Shown: one piece after another, positions 10,732-18,600 of the stretch | How the letters are laid out: each line of letters opens with the position of its first letter | Position numbering within the stretch: position 1 is the first letter of the stretch | NCBI RefSeq assembly: GCF_021391495.1 | Contig: NZ_CP090063.1 | Span: 2,604,001-2,668,000, forward strand | Direction of reading: 5' to 3' | Length of the DNA: 64,000 bases | Source: Amycolatopsis acidiphila | GTDB lineage: Bacteria > Actinomycetota > Actinomycetes > Mycobacteriales > Pseudonocardiaceae | Program-made: the position numbers and the translations under genes | The notes under the pieces: generated by a model | Database searches by the model: none | Told to the model about the DNA's origin: nothing | The model's input: the letters and a program-made list of their open reading frames with translations, nothing else

Positions 10732-11382
10732 TCACCCCATCCAGTCGTCCGCCGGGCCCGCGGAGTTCCCGGCAGCCGGGCGGTGGCCGCGGACGGCTCG
10801 CAGGACCGTGTCGTTGGTGTGCTGCGTGCCCTCGGGCGGGGGAGCTGTCCGGGGGCGGGTTTCGTTGACCAGCACGGTCCAGTCGTGATCCAGGAGCTCG
10901 GCGACGTCGCCGGGGTGGTAGTAGTCGCCGGGGTCGAAGCCGTGGTCGTCGTGTGGGGACAGGTCGGCGGGGTCGTGGCCGGCGACGAGCAGGGTGCCCC
11001 CGGGTGCGACGGCGGACAGCAGTCCGCGCAGCGCGACGTGGTCCGGCCGGCGCCGAAGCGGGAAGTACTGGACGGAGACGAGGTCGAACGCGCCGGCCGG
11101 AGGTGGTGCGACGCTCAGGTCGGCACACGTCCAGGCCACCCGGCCGGCGCAGTCCGTGGCCGCGGCGGCGGCGCGCTGCAGGGCGGTCCGGGAGATGTCG
11201 ACCGCGGTGACCTGCCAGCCGCGCCGGGCCAGCCAGAGCGCGTCGGCGCCTTCACCGCAGCCCACGTCGAGCGCCTGGCCCGGCGCCAGTTCGCCGGCCT
11301 CGGCGACGAGCACGCCGTTGGGGTTGCCACTGAACACCTGCTCGCGGCTGCCGTACATCCCGTCCCAGAACTGTGCGTCCAT
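10732..11382 (-). CDS. Class I SAM-dependent methyltransferase
   Basis: The 216-residue protein has the SAM-binding motif I ALDVGCGEGADALWLARRGW near residues 38-57 and the acidic loop motif VTAVDIS after it; FDLVSVQYFPL matches motif IV. Short soluble methyltransferases of this type (UbiE/tellurite-resistance or thiopurine-like) have varied substrates, and nothing here fixes the substrate. The gene points away from the ECF41 sigma gene and may share its regulatory region. The C-terminal 25 residues look poorly conserved. Confidence 0.82.
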   Translation of the reverse strand: MDAQFWDGMYGSREQVFSGNPNGVLVAEAGELAPGQALDVGCGEGADALWLARRGWQVTAVDISRTALQRAAAAATDCAGRVAWTCADLSVAPPPAGAFDLVSVQYFPLRRRPDHVALRGLLSAVAPGGTLLVAGHDPADLSPHDDHGFDPGDYYHPGDVAELLDHDWTVLVNETRPRTAPPPEGTQHTNDTVLRAVRGHRPAAGNSAGPADDWMG

Positions 11383-11429
11383 GTGCCCATCTTGCTGTCC
11401 CTGCCACCGGTCGACAAAGTTCTTTGCGA

Positions 11430-11581
11430 GAACCGCAAAAGCCGGCGGCGGTCATCGTCACGGTGCACCGCGTGCGCTCGCCGGTCCAGCGAAGCACGTC
11501 GCCCTCGATCTCCAGCCTGGAGCGGTGAACATTGCCGAAGCTGTCGTAGCACGTGGAGCCGTACGCCTCGCCCCGGCTCAC
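11430..11581 (-). pseudogene. Possible decayed DUF1579-like gene fragment
   Basis: On the minus strand a 50-residue frame reads like ordinary beta-rich coding sequence (GEAYGSTCYDSFGNVHRSRL, then LEIEGDVLRWTGERTRC). It resembles the C-terminal strands of DUF1579-type proteins, in which a tryptophan-containing GxLTWTG segment is followed by a TF..DG turn. It then loses meaning, and no matching N-terminal part exists upstream. I read it as a relic; coding chance is low. Confidence 0.3.
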
Positions 11582-11638
11582 AATCCGGGGTGCTGTCTCG
11601 TCGTACTCGTGAGGGCAGTCGCGAGGGAGGGGAACACC

Positions 11639-12550
11639 ATGAGCACGCCATCCGACCCGGGCCTGAGCGCGATCATGAGCGAGCGGCGGCAGCTGACCAA
11701 CCTCGCGTACCGGCTCCTCGGTTCGCTGGCCGACGCCGAGGATGTCGTGCAGGACACGTACGCCCGCTGGTACGCCATGTCGCCGGCACGACGGGAAGCC
11801 GTCGAAGTCCCCGGTGCGTGGCTGACGAAGGTGGCCAGCCGCGTCTGCCTGGACCTGCTCCGCTCGGCGCGGGTCCGCCGGGAACGCTATGTGGGCGAAT
11901 GGATTCCCGAGCCGCTGCCGGACAGTGCGGAGTGGAGCCACGGGCGGGCGGGCGGCGCCGCCGACCCGGCCGACCGGGTCACTCTCGACGAGTCGGTCAA
12001 CATGGCGTTCCTCGTCGTGCTCGAAGCGATGACCCCGGCCGAGCGCGTCGCGTTCGTCCTGCACGACGTCTTCCGCTACTCCTTCGCGGAAGTGGCCGAG
12101 ATCGTCGGCCGCACCCCGGCGGCCTGCCGTCAGCTCGCCTCCTCGGCCCGCCGCCGCATCCGCGCGTCGCAGGCTCCGGTGACTCCCACCGCCCGCCGGG
12201 CCGACATCGTCCGGGAGTTCAAGCGGGCCTGGGAAGCCAAGGATGTCAACGCCCTCATCGGCCTCCTGGACCCCGGCGCGACCGCGACCGGTGACGGCGG
12301 CGGCCTGGTGAGCGCCGCGCTCCACCCCATCGACGGCGGCGAGGCGATCGCGCGCTACCTGGTCGAGCTCGCCGGCAAGGTGACCGGCCTGGCCGTCCAG
12401 GAGCGCACCGTCAACGGCCAGCCCGGCCTGGTGGCTCAGCAGGACGGGGTCATCGTGATGGTGATGGCGTTCGACCTCGCGGGCGACCGGATCAAGCACA
12501 TCTGGGCGGTCCGCAACCCCGAGAAACTCCGGTTCTGGCCGAGGGGCTGA
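11639..12550 (+). CDS. ECF41-type sigma factor with C-terminal SnoaL-like domain (SigJ-like)
   Basis: The protein has 303 residues: sigma region 2 at about 15-80 (NLAYRLLGSLADAEDVVQ), region 4 at about 120-175 (YSFAEVAEIVGRTPAACRQ) and a fused SnoaL_2-like domain at about 185-303. The ECF41 landmarks are present: WIPEPL in the linker, DGGG in the C-terminal domain and a terminal NPEKL. In this class the C-terminal extension acts as a built-in regulator in place of an anti-sigma factor. A strong GGGAGGGG precedes the ATG. ECF41 genes usually neighbour a carboxymuconolactone decarboxylase, oxidoreductase or epimerase gene; none is present here. Confidence 0.88.
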   Translation: MSTPSDPGLSAIMSERRQLTNLAYRLLGSLADAEDVVQDTYARWYAMSPARREAVEVPGAWLTKVASRVCLDLLRSARVRRERYVGEWIPEPLPDSAEWSHGRAGGAADPADRVTLDESVNMAFLVVLEAMTPAERVAFVLHDVFRYSFAEVAEIVGRTPAACRQLASSARRRIRASQAPVTPTARRADIVREFKRAWEAKDVNALIGLLDPGATATGDGGGLVSAALHPIDGGEAIARYLVELAGKVTGLAVQERTVNGQPGLVAQQDGVIVMVMAFDLAGDRIKHIWAVRNPEKLRFWPRG

Positions 12551-12669
12551 CTCGGTCGTCGCGGAAGGGCAGCCCGCGCCGCCGCCCCGGAGCGTTACCT
12601 CGCAGGACCGCGGCCGGCCAGGGTGGGAGAGCCGTTATCATCGGCTGGTCGACTAGGAGGGGACAGGTC

Positions 12670-14370
12670 TTGACCAATCCGTTGGTGGCAGCGCCCGTCA
12701 GCACGACGACCGCGACCAGTGGAGTTCCGCTGCTCGAGGACGCCCAGAGCGTCCGGGCCGGCATCGAAAGCGGTGACTGGGCCTCGGCGGTGATGGGCGC
12801 GGCCGGAACCGCGATGGACGCGCTCTCGATGGTGGCGGACCCGTTCGGGTCGATCCTCGCGGCGGGTGTCGGCTGGCTGATGGAGCACGTCGGGCCGCTG
12901 AAGGAGGCGCTGGACAAGCTGGCCGGGGACCCGGACCAGATCACCGCGCACTCGCAGACCTGGCAGAACATCGCGCAGGAGCTCGGGACCATCGGCCAGG
13001 ACCTGACGAGCCAGGTCGACGCCGACGTCCAGAGCTGGGCGGGCCCCGCGGCCGACTCCTACCGCAGGCAGGCCGCCGACCTGACCGCGTTGCTCGGCGC
13101 GGCGAGCGAGGCGAGCGCGGGCACCGCCAGCGGCGCGCAGACCGCGGGCCAGGTGGTCGCCGCGGTGCGCCAGCTGGTGCGGGACACGATCGCCAAGGTC
13201 GTGGCGCACATGATCTCCTGGGCCCTGCAGGTGATCGCGACGCTGGGCATCGGGCTGACCTGGGTCGTGCCGCAGGTGGTGAGCCTGGTCGCGAAGACGG
13301 CCACCCAGATCGCCGGTCTCGTCAAGCGCCTCACCACCGCCATCAAGACGCTCTCGGAGCTGCTGGGCAAGGCGGGCAAGGTGTTCGGCGGCGCGTCGGA
13401 CGCCCTGAAGAAGATCAAGTCCGCGAAGCCCGCGACCCCGGGCAAGCCGACGTCGCTGCCGCAGGCGAACAACTTCGTCAATCTCGGCGGCAAGACCAGC
13501 CCGAGCAGCGCGGGCGGCGGCGGTTCCCGGTCCATCGACGACAACACCCCCTCGCCGGGGAAGCCGTACCAGCCGCCGTACGGCCCGACGAACGTCTCGC
13601 AGTCCGCGAACGACCACGTGATCTTCGGCAACCTCAAGCCGCCGAGGCCGAACCGGCCGGGCCGGCCGCCGAACCCGTGGGGGTTCAGCGGCGGCCACGT
13701 GCTGCACAACGACCTGCCGCCGGGCACGGTCCCGCACAACACCGCCCCGGCCGGGGCGAGGCCCAGCTGGCACGGCGCCGGGGTGACCGGCGGCAACCCG
13801 CCCGTCGTGCACGGGCCGGTGGGCCCGACCGGCGTCGGCCCGGCGCCCGGCCCGGGGCCGTTCGGCTCGTTCCCGCATCCCAACGGGGTCTACGACCTGC
13901 CCCGCCCGACGATGACCGACCCGCACGGCGGCAACGCCGGGAAGCCGATGAGCACGATGTTCCCGCAGGGGCTGAATCCGGGAGCCGTGCAGAACATCGG
14001 GGACCAGGCGTGGAACGGGGGCCGCCCCAACGGCCCCGTCGCGCCGGTGGCCGGGGCACGGCCGGACGCACATGGGAACCCGCAGAGCTACACCTGGCAC
14101 GGGCAGGGGCAGATCCCGTACACGCCGATCTACAACCCCGGTGGTGCGGACCACGGCAGCGGAGCCGGCAACCATCCGAACGCGGGCAGCACGGTCAACG
14201 TCGCGGGCTACGCCAACCCGTACTACCCGCCGGGCGCCCCGACAGCCAACCCGCCGCTGCAGCCGGCCACCTTCTATCCGGACGGCAACGACATGAGCCC
14301 GCCCCGGCCCACGCCGTACACCCCGGTGTGGAACCCGGGCGGCGCGGACCACGGCGGCGCGCCGTCCTGA
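12670..14370 (+). CDS. WXG100/PPE-like secreted protein with EndoU-like, Pro/Gly-rich C-terminus
   Basis: The protein has 566 residues. The N-terminal 220 residues are helical and WXG-like (SWAGPAADSYRRQAADL near 119-135 supplies W-x-G and a following YxxxA), which is typical of type VII secretion substrates. A hydrophobic helical stretch spans about 175-250. The rest is Pro/Gly-rich and contains pieces resembling a bacterial EndoU RNase domain: DHVIFG (H316), GGHV (H343), NGVY (N405-Y408) and KPMSTMFP (425-432). Two copies of an NPGGADHG repeat occur near the C-terminus. The start is TTG, 10 bases after AGGAGGGG. Nuclease activity is inference, since the domain is heavily interrupted by low-complexity sequence. 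Confidence 0.72.
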   Translation: MTNPLVAAPVSTTTATSGVPLLEDAQSVRAGIESGDWASAVMGAAGTAMDALSMVADPFGSILAAGVGWLMEHVGPLKEALDKLAGDPDQITAHSQTWQNIAQELGTIGQDLTSQVDADVQSWAGPAADSYRRQAADLTALLGAASEASAGTASGAQTAGQVVAAVRQLVRDTIAKVVAHMISWALQVIATLGIGLTWVVPQVVSLVAKTATQIAGLVKRLTTAIKTLSELLGKAGKVFGGASDALKKIKSAKPATPGKPTSLPQANNFVNLGGKTSPSSAGGGGSRSIDDNTPSPGKPYQPPYGPTNVSQSANDHVIFGNLKPPRPNRPGRPPNPWGFSGGHVLHNDLPPGTVPHNTAPAGARPSWHGAGVTGGNPPVVHGPVGPTGVGPAPGPGPFGSFPHPNGVYDLPRPTMTDPHGGNAGKPMSTMFPQGLNPGAVQNIGDQAWNGGRPNGPVAPVAGARPDAHGNPQSYTWHGQGQIPYTPIYNPGGADHGSGAGNHPNAGSTVNVAGYANPYYPPGAPTANPPLQPATFYPDGNDMSPPRPTPYTPVWNPGGADHGGAPS

Positions 14371-14378
14371 GCCACGAG

Positions 14379-15008
14379 ATGAGTTCCATGTTCGATATCG
14401 GCGAATCGGTGTCGCTCGCGTTCGACGAGCAGCGCAGGCTGCGGGTGATGGTGCCGCAGGAGTACCTCCCGCTCGCGGCCTGGCTCTACACCGACGCCCA
14501 GCCCAACATCTCCGTGCTCGACCAGCTGGGCGCCGCGCTGCAGCAGTGCCGCGGCGAGGAGCGGACGCTGGTCGGCAACGGCTGCCTGGTCGACTTCGTC
14601 AACGACGTCGTCGTCCTGGAGAGCCGGTACGGGGTGTGGCCGCGCAAGGTGCTGCCCCAGTCGGTGTTCTGGCCCGTGCTCAACGGGTTGCGCTCGTTCC
14701 TGGTCGGCACGGCCGGGCAGCCGGCGCTGGCCCGGCCCGCGGACTACCCGCTGGCGGTCGCGCGCGTCTTCGAGCAGCAGGCGGACGACGGGCGGAAGCC
14801 GTTCCTGGTCAACTACACCTATTTCCCGCCCGAGTGGTCGGACGAGGAGGTGCGCGAGGCCGGGACCGGCGCGTGGCAGTCGCCCACCGTGGTCCGCGAC
14901 GAGGCGACCGGGGTCTGGTCCGGGATGTGGCGGGGCCTCGAACTGGCCGGATACTTCCAGCCCCGCACCGGCGAGGTGCTGACCTACTTCCCGGTCGTCT
15001 CCCCCTGA
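14379..15008 (+). CDS. Hypothetical protein downstream of the WXG/EndoU-like gene; possible immunity partner
   Basis: The protein has 209 residues (207 if the second ATG at 14388 is used) and no signal peptide or membrane helix. Residues about 55-100 include GNGCLVDFVNDVVVLESRYG. The last 60 residues (YFPPEWSDEEV, then GVWSGMWRGLELAGYF and GEVLTYFPV) resemble the C-terminal half of bacterial EndoU domains, but no catalytic histidines precede them. The gene starts 9 bases after the secreted-protein gene and is surely co-transcribed. Effector-immunity pairing is inferred from position and size alone. Confidence 0.65.
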   Translation: MSSMFDIGESVSLAFDEQRRLRVMVPQEYLPLAAWLYTDAQPNISVLDQLGAALQQCRGEERTLVGNGCLVDFVNDVVVLESRYGVWPRKVLPQSVFWPVLNGLRSFLVGTAGQPALARPADYPLAVARVFEQQADDGRKPFLVNYTYFPPEWSDEEVREAGTGAWQSPTVVRDEATGVWSGMWRGLELAGYFQPRTGEVLTYFPVVSP

Positions 15009-15070
15009 CCGGGGAGTCTTCCCGCGCCGTCGCCTTCCGTCCCGGGTTCGCCGAACTCGTGCTTGCAACT

Positions 15071-15100
15071 TTGGTCCAACAATTCTAAAGTCGGACCCAA
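15071..15100. promoter_or_regulatory. FadR-like operator, site A
   Basis: TTGGTCCAAC at 15071-15080 is followed by an AT-rich centre and GTCGGACCCAA at 15090-15100, an imperfect inverted repeat. TGGTCCAACAA also fits the TNGTNNNACNA rule of FadR-type GntR regulators. It lies 26 bases before the CoA-ligase start. The same left arm recurs at 20382. Confidence 0.5.
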
Positions 15101-15126
15101 TCATCCACTTCAGTGGAGGCGAGCAC

Positions 15127-16749
15127 ATGTCAACGGTGACCGTGCGGGAGCGCTACGACGAGGCGGACTCCCGGGCCTACTACCAGGCCGGGTACTGGCA
15201 GGCCGACGGGCTCGCGGAGCTCGCCGAGGCAAGGGCCGCGTCCCACGGCGACAAGGTCTTCGTCTCGGACGGGACGTCCGCGCGGACCTACGCCGCCTTC
15301 CGGGAGCAGGGGACGCGGCTGGCGGCGGGGCTGCGCCGGCTGGGCGTGCGGCGCGGCGACCGGGTCGCGGTGCAGCTGCCGAACTGGACCGAGTTCGCCG
15401 TCATCGCCTTCGCGGTCAGCAGGCTCGGCGCCGTGCTCGTGCCGATCATGCCGATCTACCGCGCGGCCGAGGTCGGCTACGTCCTGCAGCACGCCGGTGC
15501 GAAGGTCGCGATCACCTGCGAGGACTTCAGGGGCTTCGGGCACCTCGGCATGTTCGACGGCCTGCGCGCGGACCTGCCGGACCTGGAGGCGCTGGTGGTC
15601 GTCCGCGGCGACGGCGCCGTCACCCTGGACGAGCTGATGGACGCACCGGGAACCGGCCTCGAAGCGCCGCCTTCGCCGGACGACGAGTTCCTCATCGTCT
15701 ACACCTCCGGCACCACGGCCCGCCCCAAGGGCTGCCTGCACACGTTCAACACCGTTTGCGCGAGCGCTGCCGCGATCGCCCGCAGCGTCCACTACACCGA
15801 GCACGACGTCCAGTTCGGACCATCGCCCATCACGCACAGCACCGGGCTCGTCACCAGCGTCATCCTGCCGCTGCTCACCGGCGCGTCCTCCCACCTCATG
15901 GAGGCCTGGGAACCCGGGGAAGGCCTGCAGCGCATCGCGGAGCACGGCTGCACAGCCGCGGTGACCGCCACACCGTTCCTGCAGATGCTCACCGCCGCCT
16001 ACGACCCCGACCGGCACGACGCGAGCAGCCTGCGGCTGTGGGTGTGCGCGGGCTCGCCGGTCCCGGGCTCGATCGTGCGCCGCGCGAGCGAGCAGTTCGC
16101 CGGCTGCCGGGTGCTGAGCCTGTACGGCCGCTCGGAGAACTTCCTGACCACCATGTGCACGGTCGACGACCCGCCGGGGCGCTCCGCGACCTCGGACGGC
16201 GCCGCGATCGCGGGCGCCTCCGTGAAGATCGTCGACGAGGCCGGCGAAGAGGTCCCGCGTGGCACCGAGGGCGACATCGCCTACCGCGGCCCGAGCCACA
16301 TGCTGCAGTACTACGGCGACCCCGAGCAGACCGCGGCGCTGTTCACCCCGGACGGCCACTCGCGCTCCGGCGACCTCGGCGTGATGGACGCCGACGGCTA
16401 CGTCCGCGTCACCGGGCGGCTCAAGGACATCGTCATCAGGGGCGGGTTGAACATCAGCGCCCGGGAGCTGGAGGACCTGCTCGTCGAGCATCCGATGGTC
16501 GAGCAGGTCGCCGTCGTCGGGATGCCGGACGACCGGCTGGGCGAGCGGGTCTGCGCCTACGTCGTGCCGGCGCCGGGCACGCGGCCGCGGCTGGCGGACC
16601 TGACCGGATACCTGCGCGGACGGGACGTCGCGACGCCGAAGCTGCCCGAGCGGCTGGAACTGCTCGACCGGCTGCCGCTCACCGCGACCGGCAAGGTGCG
16701 CAAGCACGTCCTGCGGGACGACGTCACGGCCAAGCTCGCGGAGCAGTGA
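15127..16749 (+). CDS. Acyl-CoA synthetase (class I adenylate-forming CoA ligase)
   Basis: The 540-residue AMP-binding enzyme has the P-loop YTSGTTARPKGCLHT near 194-208, YGRSENF (A5-like), the RSGDLG hinge near 415 and the A10 lysine region TATGKVRKH near 520. It should activate a carboxylic acid to its acyl-CoA via an acyl-AMP. The GCLHT ending of the P-loop is shared with the paralogue at 20458, and both keep the distinctive FGPSPxTHxTGLVTS block, so the two form one subfamily. GGAGG precedes the ATG. A FadR-like operator sits just upstream. The substrate is unknown; context suggests an alicyclic or aromatic-derived acid. Confidence 0.9.
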   Translation: MSTVTVRERYDEADSRAYYQAGYWQADGLAELAEARAASHGDKVFVSDGTSARTYAAFREQGTRLAAGLRRLGVRRGDRVAVQLPNWTEFAVIAFAVSRLGAVLVPIMPIYRAAEVGYVLQHAGAKVAITCEDFRGFGHLGMFDGLRADLPDLEALVVVRGDGAVTLDELMDAPGTGLEAPPSPDDEFLIVYTSGTTARPKGCLHTFNTVCASAAAIARSVHYTEHDVQFGPSPITHSTGLVTSVILPLLTGASSHLMEAWEPGEGLQRIAEHGCTAAVTATPFLQMLTAAYDPDRHDASSLRLWVCAGSPVPGSIVRRASEQFAGCRVLSLYGRSENFLTTMCTVDDPPGRSATSDGAAIAGASVKIVDEAGEEVPRGTEGDIAYRGPSHMLQYYGDPEQTAALFTPDGHSRSGDLGVMDADGYVRVTGRLKDIVIRGGLNISARELEDLLVEHPMVEQVAVVGMPDDRLGERVCAYVVPAPGTRPRLADLTGYLRGRDVATPKLPERLELLDRLPLTATGKVRKHVLRDDVTAKLAEQ

Positions 16750-16769
16750 GCCGCGAGATCCTGCGTGCG

Positions 16770-16817
16770 GCGCCGCTGACCGCCGTGAAGGGGTGCGGCC
16801 GAGGGCGTCAGCGGCGC
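16770..16817. terminator. Possible hairpin between convergent CoA-ligase and tetR genes
   Basis: GCGCCGCTGAC (16770-16780) and GTCAGCGGCGC (16807-16817) are perfect 11-bp inverted arms with a 26-base loop that can itself form a short GCCG/CGGC stem. There is no T-tract. The right arm overlaps the 3' end of tetR, so it could serve as terminator for the ligase transcript. Confidence 0.35.
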
Positions 16818-17359
16818 AGCGTCGCCAGGCCCTCGCTCGCGAAGCCGGCCACCAGGTCGGCCAGCGCGGGGGTCTGGGCGAGCTTCGCCGGCCAGTAGGC
16901 GATCGAGAAGATCACGCCGAGGCACGCCTGCGTCCCGGCGGCGATCTCGTCCTGGCGGGTGTCCGGGAAGCAACGGGTCACCGCCGCCTCCCAGCGGGCG
17001 ATGTACTGCCGGCGCCGCCGGTCGAACTGGCGCTTCCACGGGTCCACCAGGGACCGGTCCTCGCGCTGGTAGATGTTCACCAGGTGCCGGTGCCCGACCG
17101 CGAACCCGACGTGGTGGCGGATCAGCCGCTCGAGGTCCTTCGCCGCGTCCTCGTGCACCGGCGCCGTCGCGCTCAGCAGCTCGTCCAGCGCCTCGTTGAA
17201 CAAGGCGGCCAGGATCTCGTCCTTACCGGAGAAGTGCCGGTACAGCGCGGGCCCGCTCAGCCCCGCGCGCTTGCCCAGCTCGTCGACACCGACCCCGTGG
17301 AACCCCTTCTCATAGAACACCGCGGCGGCCGTGTCCAGGATCTTGCGGTCCCTGTCCAC
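16808..17359 (-). CDS. TetR/AcrR family transcriptional regulator
   Basis: The 183-residue protein has the TetR DNA-binding domain at residues 1-50 (ILDTAAAVFYEKGFHGVGVD, then GPALYRHFSGKDEILAAL) and an all-helical ligand domain. The GTG start at 17357-17359 begins the canonical MDRDRKILDTA helix. It is divergent from a LuxR-type gene, and the intervening 46 bases hold a near-palindromic GTGAACGATCGTTATT. That element recurs before the acyl-CoA dehydrogenase gene at 42670 and upstream of the BadI-like gene. I infer that this TetR protein binds these sites and responds to an acyl-CoA. Confidence 0.88.
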   Translation of the reverse strand: MDRDRKILDTAAAVFYEKGFHGVGVDELGKRAGLSGPALYRHFSGKDEILAALFNEALDELLSATAPVHEDAAKDLERLIRHHVGFAVGHRHLVNIYQREDRSLVDPWKRQFDRRRRQYIARWEAAVTRCFPDTRQDEIAAGTQACLGVIFSIAYWPAKLAQTPALADLVAGFASEGLATLRR

Positions 17360-17381
17360 CGGGCAAACCTAGCACATCGGC

Positions 17382-17397
17382 GTGAACGATCGTTATT
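17382..17397. promoter_or_regulatory. TetR-type operator, copy 1 (GTGAACGATCGTTATT)
   Basis: A perfect 10-bp palindrome AACGATCGTT (17385-17394) lies inside a 16-base element that is repeated at 42672 and 43562 with one variable central base and a final C for T. It sits between divergent tetR and luxR-type genes and is the likely autoregulatory site. Confidence 0.55.
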
Positions 17398-17405
17398 GTG
17401 GACGG

Positions 17406-18527
17406 ATGCACAGGGAAGCCGGGCTGGCCGTGCGCGGCCGGGCGCTGCTGCGCGAGGCGGTCGCGCTGACGGGCCCGCTCGCGGATGTCGTCGCGCCCGC
17501 GGCCGACGACCCGGCCGGGTTCGACGGGCCGCTCGCGGTCCTCGTCGGCGTGCTCCGCGACCACCTGCCGGAGGCCGACCGGCCCACCGAGACAGCCCTC
17601 CTGCTGGCCGAGACCTACGCGCTGCGGGCGGAAATCCGGGAGTGGCTCGGCGGCGAACGGCTGCGCAGGCGGGACGCGCTGGAAGCGGGGCTCGCCCGGC
17701 TGCGCAAGGTCTCCGACCCGGACGAGCTGCTCGCCCGTGCCTGCGAGGCCGTGGTCGAGTCGTGCGGGTTCGACCGGGTCATGCTCTCCCGCGTCGAGGG
17801 GTCGCTGTGGCGGCCGTGGAAGAGCTTCGCCGTGAGCAACCGGGACCCTGAACGAGCGTTCCGCGAATGGATCCGGACGCTACCCGAGATCCGGCTCGAC
17901 ACCCTCGTCCTGGAGACGGAGATGGTCCGCAGGCGCGAGCCCGCGCTGGTCGCCGACCCACGCCACGACCCCCGCGTCCACCAGCCGCTGCTGCAGGCGT
18001 CCCGGGCGAACTCCTACGTCGCCGCCCCGCTCATGCCCACCGGCCGGGTCATCGGGTTCCTGCACGCGGACCACGAGTCGCGTCCGGCCACGACCCTGGA
18101 CCGGGACATCCTCGGCGCCTTCGCCGACGCGTTCGGCCGGATCTTCGAGCGGGCGGTGCTGCTGCGCCGCCTCCGGGAGCAACGTGAGCAGGTCCGCGAG
18201 GCGATGCGGACGGTCGAGACCGTGCTGGCGGACCTGGCGGACGCCGAGATCGACCTCGCCGACCAGGCCCAGGCGGCACTGCGTCCCGCGCGGACCCCGG
18301 CGCGCTCCTCGGCGACGCTCGAATCGCTGCTCACCAGCCGTGAGCTCGAAGTGCTCGCCCTGATGGCCACCGGCGCGACGAACAACCGGATCGCCGACGA
18401 GCTGGTCATCGCCGAGGGCACGGTGAAGTCCCACGTCAAGCGGATCCTGCGCAAGCTGTGCGTGGACAACCGTGCCGAGGCCATCTCGCAGTACCTCCGG
18501 CTGACGATCGGCGACTCCACCTTCTGA
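17406..18527 (+). CDS. GAF-domain LuxR-family transcriptional regulator
   Basis: The protein has 373 residues. A helical N-terminal part (1-85) is followed by a GAF-like sensory domain (about 90-240), a coiled-coil-like segment around 250-290 (REQREQVREAMRTVETVLAD) and a C-terminal LuxR helix-turn-helix (LTSRELEVLALMATGATNN, then EGTVKSHVKRILRKL). ATG at 17406 is preferred over an in-frame GTG at 17382 because that GTG lies inside the operator. It is divergent from tetR, and its stop is 73 bases before the next gene. A role in activating the acyl-CoA genes is inferred from position. Confidence 0.82.
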   Translation: MHREAGLAVRGRALLREAVALTGPLADVVAPAADDPAGFDGPLAVLVGVLRDHLPEADRPTETALLLAETYALRAEIREWLGGERLRRRDALEAGLARLRKVSDPDELLARACEAVVESCGFDRVMLSRVEGSLWRPWKSFAVSNRDPERAFREWIRTLPEIRLDTLVLETEMVRRREPALVADPRHDPRVHQPLLQASRANSYVAAPLMPTGRVIGFLHADHESRPATTLDRDILGAFADAFGRIFERAVLLRRLREQREQVREAMRTVETVLADLADAEIDLADQAQAALRPARTPARSSATLESLLTSRELEVLALMATGATNNRIADELVIAEGTVKSHVKRILRKLCVDNRAEAISQYLRLTIGDSTF

Positions 18528-18566
18528 TCCCCGCGCTGCCCCTTGAATCGGGAGCGGACTCGAATT

Positions 18567-18587
18567 ATGGTCCAATAGTTGAACCAA
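18567..18587. promoter_or_regulatory. FadR-like operator, site B
   Basis: ATGGTCCAATAGTTGAACCAA contains a left GGTCCAA and, on the opposite strand, TGGTTCAACTA (18576-18586). The latter is a full match to the FadR-family rule TNGTNNNACNA. It ends 13 bases before the GTG start of the zinc-type dehydrogenase gene. Confidence 0.45.
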
Positions 18588-18600
18588 CGGAGGTGGGCGA

